DNA from: Bradyrhizobium sp. SZCCT0231
GTDB lineage: Bacteria; Pseudomonadota; Alphaproteobacteria; Rhizobiales; Xanthobacteraceae
Reading direction: 5' to 3'
DNA: 56,326 nucleotides
Assembly: GCF_018130245.1 (NCBI RefSeq)
Contig: NZ_JAFCKP010000027.1
Span: 1-56,326 of the forward strand
A program made the position numbers and the translations under genes. This document shows, piece after piece, positions 50,881-56,326 of this stretch (position 1 is the stretch's first letter; every line of letters starts with the position of its first letter). The notes beneath the pieces were generated by a model. That model ran no database searches. It worked only from the letters and a program-made list of their open reading frames with translations, and had not been told where the DNA came from.

Positions 50881-53142
50881 ATGGACGCCTACGACACGGC
50901 CGACAGCGACGAACACCCCCTGTTGAGCCGGCTCATCAAGGTCGGACTGTTCCTTCTCGCGCAGGGCATCGCAGTGATGCTGGTGGCCTTCCTGGCCCTG
51001 CTGGTGAGCTTCGGAACGAGTTGGTCGGCGACGACCGAACAGGCCAGCCTGCTCCAGCCCGGGGAGGCACGGTCGGGCAGCCTGCTGCTGAAGGAGGACG
51101 GCGCCATCACCGAGGCGATCCGCGTTGGGACCGATGTCGACATCACAGTGTCGGGCCCGACGTTGCGCGCCCGCGTCACGCAAGTCTTCCGCAACCCGAC
51201 CAAGGACTGGGTCGAGGCCACCTATGTCTATCCGCTCGCGACCGGCGGCGCCGTCGACACGCTGAAGATGGTGGTCGGCGACCGCGTCATCGTCGGCGAC
51301 ATCAAGGAGCGGCAGCAGGCGCGCGTGATCTACGAAGAGGCGCGCCGTGCCGGCCAGAAGGCTGCGCTCACCGAGCAGCAGCGGCCGAACATCTTCACCA
51401 ACTCGGTCGCCAATATCGGCCCCGGCGAAACGGTGCTGGTGCAGATCGAATATCAGGAGCCGGTGCATCAATCCGGCAATGAGTATTCGCTGCGCCTGCC
51501 GCTCGTGGTCGGACCGCGCTACAATCCGGCGCCGATCGTGCAGAGCGTCGACTTCCGCAAGGACGGCTCGGGCTGGGGTGCAGCGACGTCTGACCCTGTA
51601 CCGGATCGCGATCGCATCTCGCCGCCTGTGCTGGATCCCGCCAGGAATGCGCCGGTCAATCCGACCAGCATCACGGTACGCCTGAAGGCCGGCTTCGCGC
51701 TCGGTGAGATCAAGAGCCACCATCATAACGTCAAGACGGAAAGCCCGGACGACACGACCCGCGTGGTTACGCTCGCCGACGGCGTCGTTCCCGCCGACCG
51801 CGATTTCGAGCTGACCTGGAAGCCGGCTGCGGAGAAAGCGCCGTCGGTCGGCCTGTTCCGCGAGCGTATCGGCGATGCCGATTACCTGCTCGCCTTCGTC
51901 ACCCCGCCGGGCGCCGAGCAAGCGGCGCAGAAGCCGCTGCCGCGCGAAGTCGTGTTCGTGATCGACAATTCCGGTTCGATGGGCGGCACCTCCATCGTTC
52001 AGGCCAAGGCGAGCCTGCTCTATGCGCTCGGCCGCCTCCAGCCGAATGACCGCTTCAACGTGATCCGCTTCGACGACACCATGGACGTGCTGTTTCCAGC
52101 TTCCGTGCCGGCGGATGCCACCCATGTCGGCGAAGCAACCTCGTTCGTCGGCGCGTTGCAGGCGCGCGGCGGCACCGAGATGGTGCCGGCGATGCGCGCG
52201 GCGCTGACCGACAAGATTAGTGACACCAACATGGTTCGTCAGGTCGTATTCCTGACCGACGGCGCGATCGGCAACGAGCAGCAATTGTTCGATGCGATCA
52301 CGACGATGCGCGGCCGCTCGCGCGTCTTCATGGTCGGCATCGGGTCGGCGCCCAACACCTATCTGATGACCCGTGCCGCCGAGCTCGGCCGCGGCGCCTT
52401 CACCCATATCGGCTCCGTCGAGCAAGTCGAGGAGCGCATGCGCGGCCTGTTCGCCAAGCTGGAAAATCCGGCCGTGACCGGCATCACCGCAAGATTTTCC
52501 GACACCAAGGCTGACGTCACCCCGGCGATCATCCCCGACGTCTATCGCGACGAACCGCTGGTGCTGGCGGCGAGGCTCGACAAGCTCGCAGGCTCGCTCG
52601 AGATCAAGGGCCGCGTCGGCGACCGTCCGTGGTCGGTGACGCTGCCGCTGCAGAGCGCAGCCGAAGGCAAGGGCCTGTCAAAGCTCTGGGCCAGGCGAAA
52701 GATCGCCGATGCGGAAGTGGCGCGCACCCTACGCGAGATGACGCCGGAGGAAGCTGACAAGGCGATCCTGGCGCTGGCGCTCGACCATCAGATCGTCACG
52801 CGACTGACCAGCCTCGTCGCGGTCGACAAGACGCCAAGCCGGCCCGAAGGCTCGCCGCTCAAGCTGAGCGAGCTGCCCGTCAACCTGCCCGCGGGCTGGG
52901 ATTTCGAGAAGGTCTTTGGCGAACGACAGCAATTGCCGACACAGCTGCGCGAACGTCATGCCGACGCGCGCAATCAGCCGGCGACGCGACGGCCGACACC
53001 CGCCGCACCCGATGCGATCCGCCTGCCCAAGACTGCAACCTCGGCCGAGCTGAAGATGATCGCAGGCTTCATCCTGATCGTTCTCGCCGTGGTCCTGTTC
53101 GTGTTCAACCGGCGTCGGCCCTTGCTCACCGACGCCGGTTGA
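50881..53142 (+). CDS. Sortase target: VIT and VWA domain surface protein with LPKTA sorting signal
   Basis: A 753-residue exported protein. An N-terminal membrane helix spans about 20-45. A VIT domain follows (about 50-180, including DWVEATYVYPLATGGAVDTL). The von Willebrand A domain starts near residue 355 with a full MIDAS metal site: D362-N-S364-G-S366, the threonine in RGGTEMVPA and the aspartate in FLTDGAIGN. The C-terminus is a sortase signal: LPKTA (715-719), a helix (about 724-742) and basic RRR. This matches the family called marine proteobacterial sortase target protein. The sole likely sortase lies next door. Adhesion or cell-surface function is inferred. Confidence 0.93.
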   Translation: MDAYDTADSDEHPLLSRLIKVGLFLLAQGIAVMLVAFLALLVSFGTSWSATTEQASLLQPGEARSGSLLLKEDGAITEAIRVGTDVDITVSGPTLRARVTQVFRNPTKDWVEATYVYPLATGGAVDTLKMVVGDRVIVGDIKERQQARVIYEEARRAGQKAALTEQQRPNIFTNSVANIGPGETVLVQIEYQEPVHQSGNEYSLRLPLVVGPRYNPAPIVQSVDFRKDGSGWGAATSDPVPDRDRISPPVLDPARNAPVNPTSITVRLKAGFALGEIKSHHHNVKTESPDDTTRVVTLADGVVPADRDFELTWKPAAEKAPSVGLFRERIGDADYLLAFVTPPGAEQAAQKPLPREVVFVIDNSGSMGGTSIVQAKASLLYALGRLQPNDRFNVIRFDDTMDVLFPASVPADATHVGEATSFVGALQARGGTEMVPAMRAALTDKISDTNMVRQVVFLTDGAIGNEQQLFDAITTMRGRSRVFMVGIGSAPNTYLMTRAAELGRGAFTHIGSVEQVEERMRGLFAKLENPAVTGITARFSDTKADVTPAIIPDVYRDEPLVLAARLDKLAGSLEIKGRVGDRPWSVTLPLQSAAEGKGLSKLWARRKIADAEVARTLREMTPEEADKAILALALDHQIVTRLTSLVAVDKTPSRPEGSPLKLSELPVNLPAGWDFEKVFGERQQLPTQLRERHADARNQPATRRPTPAAPDAIRLPKTATSAELKMIAGFILIVLAVVLFVFNRRRPLLTDAG

Positions 53143-53170
53143 GAGAGGAGCCCCCCGAACTCCTCTGTTA

Positions 53171-53217
53171 GCGCGCGCGGCTGCCCGTCCCCTACAAACT
53201 GCCGCGCGCGCCTTTTT
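53171..53217 (+). terminator. Terminator-like hairpin between sortase target and sortase
   Basis: GCGCGCGCGGC (53171-53181) and GCCGCGCGCGC (53201-53211) form a perfect 11-bp stem around a 19-nt loop, followed by CTTTTTG. It lies 28 nt after the target stop and 17 nt before the sortase ATG, so it could limit sortase expression relative to the target. Confidence 0.8.
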
Positions 53218-53233
53218 GACGAGTGTGGAGACA

Positions 53234-53803
53234 ATGCCCCGCCTCATCTCTCCCCTGCTATTGGCGCTGATCGGCCTCATCCTGTTCGGCGACGGTGCCT
53301 ACATCCACGCCAAGGCATGGCTGGCCCAGGTGCTGCTGGAGCGGACGTTCGAGCGAAGCATTGCCACGGGACAGGCGGTGAAGCCGTGGTCGTGGGCTGA
53401 CACCTGGCCGATCGCGCGGATCGAGGTCAAGCGGATCGGCGCCAGCGCCATCGTGCTTGAGGGCGCGAGCGGACAGGCGCTCGCTTTCGGACCCGGCCAT
53501 ATCCGGCACACGGCCGATGCGGGCGAACGCGGGATTGCCGTCTATGCCGCCCATCGTGACACTCATTTCCACTTCCTGCGGAACGTTGCCATGGGGGACG
53601 TCATCGATATCACACGCCGCGACGGTCAACATTTTCGCTATCGCGCGGATTCGTCGGCGGTGGTTCGCTTCGATGCATCCGGCATCGATCCCACGACGCG
53701 GGACTTCGAGCTCATTCTCACAACCTGCTGGCCATTCGACGCCGTCACATCAGGCCCCGAGCGCTACATCCTGCATGCGACATTGATAGGAGCCGACAGA
53801 TAG
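53234..53803 (+). CDS. Class GN (proteobacterial) sortase
   Basis: A 189-residue membrane-anchored transpeptidase. One N-terminal helix (about 5-20) leads to a beta-barrel. The triad is His107 (AAHRDTHFHFLRN), Cys165 in LTTCWPFDAV and Arg177 in GPERYILHA. This fits the class C/D-like fold of the marine proteobacterial sortase family. It should cleave the LPKTA motif of the upstream gene between Thr and Ala and join the protein to an unknown acceptor. ATG 53234 is my choice; GTG 53225 and TTG 53216 are in frame. It follows a strong hairpin. Confidence 0.92.
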   Translation: MPRLISPLLLALIGLILFGDGAYIHAKAWLAQVLLERTFERSIATGQAVKPWSWADTWPIARIEVKRIGASAIVLEGASGQALAFGPGHIRHTADAGERGIAVYAAHRDTHFHFLRNVAMGDVIDITRRDGQHFRYRADSSAVVRFDASGIDPTTRDFELILTTCWPFDAVTSGPERYILHATLIGADR

Positions 53804-53946
53804 ATCGCCTAAGGGACTGGCGACAAACGCCGGTGCGCACTTCATTCCACCACACGGCATACCCATGCACATGGTTGCCACTCCGAAGGACTCGCCATAG
53901 AACAGAACGACGCGACACCAATAAGAACAACAGGTGAGGTCACGCC

Positions 53947-56163
53947 ATGGAAGCCCGTGTGTCTGCTGCGTCCGCGTCCCGTCCATGGTCTCCGCCGCCA
54001 GATGCCAGCGACATCGTCAAGGGCATCCACGCCATGCTGCACCCGCACAACATCGTGTTGGTGGGTGCAACCGACAAGCCCGGCAATTATGCCGAGCGCA
54101 TCTGGAACAATCTGATCAAGTACGGTTACGAGGGCGGGCTCTATCCGGTCAACGCCAAGCGCGACGCCATCTGGGGCGTTCCCTGCTACAAGGATTTTGC
54201 GAGCCTTCCCGAAAAGCCCGATCACGTCCTGGTGCTGGTGCCGGCGCGCTTCGCCGTGCAGGTGATCCGCGACGCCGCCGCGGCCGGCGCGCGTTCGGCC
54301 ACCATCGTCACCTCGGGCTTCAGCGAGTTGCAGGATGAAGAAAGCCAGAAGCTCGCCGCCGAATTGCAGGCGGCCGTGCGCGAGACCGGGCTTGCCGTCA
54401 CCGGCCCGAACTGTCTCGGCAACTTAAGCGCCGGCGAAAAGCTCTTCACCAACATCGACGATCGCATCGTCACCATGGAACAGGGCGCGGTGGCAATCGC
54501 CGGGCAATCCGGCGCCATCGTCATGGCGATCCGCCAAACGCTGGAGGATCGCGGCGTCGGTGTCGGCTACATGGTCACGACCGGCAACGAGGCCGGGCTC
54601 GAGACGCCGGATCTGATGCGCTATTTCGCCGAGGATCCGAGCATCAGGGTGATCGTCGTCTACCTCGAAGGCGTGCGCAACACCAAGGCCTTCCGCGACG
54701 CCTGCAAGGCGGCGCGCGCCGCGAGCAAGCCCGTGATCGCGCTCAAGCTCGGGGCGTCGGAGGGTGGCCGCGCCGCGGCGATGGCGCATACCGGCGCGCT
54801 CGCGGGCTCGATCGAGACGTTCGACGCGATTGCGACGCGCGAAGGGGTGATCCGGGTCGACGGCCTCGACGAGCTGATCGAGACCACCGAATGCTTCGTT
54901 CACGCAGCCATGCCCAAAGGCGACCGGCTCGCCGCCGTCACGCTCTCCGGCGGCAAGCGTGGCATGCTGATCGACGCGTTCTATGCCGCAGGCCTGAATT
55001 TCGCACCGCTGAGTCCGCATGTCAGCTCGGAGCTGGCGAAGATGCTCGGCCCCGGGTCGATCGTCGGCAATCCTCTCGACGCCGGCTTTGCCGCGGTCGT
55101 CGACCCCTCCGTCTACATGAAGTCGATCAAGCTGATGATCGACGATCCCGATATCGACATCGTCATCATCGATGCCGAACTGCCGAAAGCGCCGCACGAG
55201 CTGCGCGAGCGCAATTTGGGCATCGTCAACGAGATGGCGAGCAAGGCCTCAAAGCCCGTGATCTATATCAGCGCGATGTCGATCGGCTTCACCGAATTCA
55301 CCAAGGGCTTGCGCAAATCGTTATCCCATCTTGCGGTCATGCAGGGCATGGACCGCGCGGTGACCGCGATCAAGTCGATGCTCGCCTACGCCAAGCTGCG
55401 GAAGGAAGTGCCCGACATCGTCTCGAGCTCGAAGCCTGCCGCACGCGTCGCGCTGGAAAGGGCACTGAACTCGGCGACTGGCGCCGCGCTCGACGAGATC
55501 GCCTCGAAGAGGCTCCTCAAGGCTTACGGCATCCCGATCTCGAAGGAGGCGATCGCACGGACCGCAGCGGAAGCCGTGAAGATTGCAAAGCAGATCAGTT
55601 TTCCCGTCGTGGCAAAAGTCGTCAGCGCCGAGATCCTGCACAAGTCCGACATCGGCGGCGTGGTGCTGAATCTCAACAGCGCGGCCGAGGTGAAGAAGGC
55701 GTTCGGCGACATCATCGCGCGCGTGGCGAAACTCAAGGGCAGGCCGAAGCTCGATGGCATCCTGATCGCGCAGCAGGTCAAGGCCGAGCTCGAGCTCGTG
55801 GTCGGCGCCTCGCTCGATGCCGAGATGGGGCCTGTCGTGCTGTTCGGCACCGGCGGCATCGACATCGAGCTGATGAAGGACGTCGCGCTCGCCGGCGCGC
55901 CGCTGGACGAGGCCGAAGCACGGCTCCTGATCGGCCGCACCAAGGCCGGCATCAAGATGCGCGGCTATCGCGGCAGGCCGGCCTTGCACGAGGCCTCGGC
56001 GGTGAAGGCGATGGTCGGGCTCTCCAACCTGATTGCGGATGCCGGCGACCGGATCGCCTCGATCGACATCAACCCGTTCCTGATCAACACCAGGACGGGC
56101 GTGGCCGTCGATGCCCTGATCGTGTTGAACAATGCTGCGGCAAGGCGCGCGGTTGGGCATTGA
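53947..56163 (+). CDS. Acetate-CoA ligase family protein (ADP-forming acyl-CoA synthetase)
   Basis: A 738-residue fused enzyme that makes or uses acyl-CoA with ADP/ATP exchange. The CoA-binding domain (about 30-165) starts HNIVLVGATDKPGNYAERIW. Two succinyl-CoA-ligase-like domains follow; the phosphohistidine is His281 in AMAHTGALAG. The C-terminal ATP-grasp domain (about 510-735) has GIPISKEAIARTAAEAVKIA and FPVVAKVVSAEILHKSDIGG. The full set of domains in one chain matches ADP-forming acetyl-CoA synthetases and relatives. GGTGAGG sits before the ATG. It is separate from the sortase pair by 143 nt. Confidence 0.93.
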   Translation: MEARVSAASASRPWSPPPDASDIVKGIHAMLHPHNIVLVGATDKPGNYAERIWNNLIKYGYEGGLYPVNAKRDAIWGVPCYKDFASLPEKPDHVLVLVPARFAVQVIRDAAAAGARSATIVTSGFSELQDEESQKLAAELQAAVRETGLAVTGPNCLGNLSAGEKLFTNIDDRIVTMEQGAVAIAGQSGAIVMAIRQTLEDRGVGVGYMVTTGNEAGLETPDLMRYFAEDPSIRVIVVYLEGVRNTKAFRDACKAARAASKPVIALKLGASEGGRAAAMAHTGALAGSIETFDAIATREGVIRVDGLDELIETTECFVHAAMPKGDRLAAVTLSGGKRGMLIDAFYAAGLNFAPLSPHVSSELAKMLGPGSIVGNPLDAGFAAVVDPSVYMKSIKLMIDDPDIDIVIIDAELPKAPHELRERNLGIVNEMASKASKPVIYISAMSIGFTEFTKGLRKSLSHLAVMQGMDRAVTAIKSMLAYAKLRKEVPDIVSSSKPAARVALERALNSATGAALDEIASKRLLKAYGIPISKEAIARTAAEAVKIAKQISFPVVAKVVSAEILHKSDIGGVVLNLNSAAEVKKAFGDIIARVAKLKGRPKLDGILIAQQVKAELELVVGASLDAEMGPVVLFGTGGIDIELMKDVALAGAPLDEAEARLLIGRTKAGIKMRGYRGRPALHEASAVKAMVGLSNLIADAGDRIASIDINPFLINTRTGVAVDALIVLNNAAARRAVGH

Positions 56164-56170
56164 GGATGTC

Positions 56171-56260
56171 GTAGGGCGGATTAGCGTCAGCGTAATCCGC
56201 CAATTCGGTCCATCCGCGCGCGAGGCGTTGGCGGGTTACGCTTCGCTAACCCACCCTGTA
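56171..56260. repeat. Dispersed palindromic repeat, class F
   Basis: Two small hairpins side by side: GGCGGATTA / TAATCCGCC and GCGGGTTA / TAACCCACC, flanked by GTAGGGCGG and CCACCCTGTA. It starts 7 nt after the ligase stop and may end that transcript. The last bases, 56261-56326, show nothing recognisable. Confidence 0.75.
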
Positions 56261-56326
56261 CCCTTGTGGGGGTCGTGGCGGCCTTTGGATGTAGACTGGC
56301 CGTCCGGGCCGATCCGCCGGGAGCAG

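Noticed and set aside
49933-52425. An 830-codon minus-strand frame including the XRE regulator
   Set aside because: Only the last 253 codons are the regulator. The upstream part is antisense to the sortase-target gene; the true start is near 50694.

Overview
The window looks like a chromosomal segment of a high-GC alphaproteobacterium, most likely Bradyrhizobium or a close relative (Nitrobacteraceae). This rests on the strong G/C bias at third codon positions, the gene repertoire (acyl-CoA metabolism, orphan LivK-type binding protein, soxXYZAKB order, BKACE enzyme, AttH-type lipocalin) and several families of dispersed palindromic intergenic repeats. No rRNA, tRNA, transposase, integrase or CRISPR array was seen. 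Assignments come from reading translated sequences and motifs; no database search was run.

Layout. (1) 0.2-3.4 kb: two leftward acyl-CoA dehydrogenases, probably one heteromeric enzyme, divergent from a carboxymuconolactone-decarboxylase-family gene; then a VOC protein (3.5-4.0 kb) and two leftward MFS transporters (4.1-6.7 kb). (2) 6.9-9.7 kb: a prolyl-oligopeptidase-family peptidase and a convergent DUF938 methyltransferase. (3) 9.9-15.9 kb: a sulfur-oxidation block, soxX-soxY-soxZ-soxA-soxK-soxB plus a secreted DsrE-like protein, followed by a persulfide-dioxygenase/rhodanese fusion. SoxCD, SoxVW and a Sox regulator are not in the window. (4) 16.0-19.1 kb: a tiny charged protein and two MFS transporters. 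(5) 19.3-23.5 kb: an Att-like operon (ABC ATPase, double-FtsX permease, Tat-exported lipocalin/AttH protein), then a MAPEG protein. (6) 24.1-29.8 kb: an orphan branched-chain amino-acid-type binding protein and an RND efflux pair. (7) 30.3-39.0 kb: a maleylacetate-reductase-like alcohol dehydrogenase, an acyl-CoA synthetase, and a complete five-gene oligopeptide/dipeptide-type ABC importer. (8) 39.2-49.8 kb: a leftward acyl-CoA catabolic block (biotin-dependent carboxylase alpha and beta subunits, BKACE enzyme, AraC regulator, glutathione transferase, two acyl-CoA dehydrogenases) divergent from an acyl-CoA ligase. (9) 49.9-53.8 kb: a Gram-negative sortase cassette: an XRE regulator divergent from a VIT/VWA surface protein with a C-terminal LPKTA sorting signal, then its dedicated sortase. 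(10) 53.9-56.2 kb: an ADP-forming acyl-CoA synthetase.

The most unusual system is the sortase cassette, because proteobacteria normally lack sortases. It is a recognised but little-characterised family pair (marine proteobacterial sortase and sortase target), so it is not wholly undescribed. Here the motif ends LPKTA rather than LPxTG, and a perfect 11-bp terminator-like hairpin lies between target and sortase. The second theme is the intergenic repeats: at least eight palindromic classes. All four copies of one class sit directly 3' of leftward genes, and one copy supplies a stop codon.
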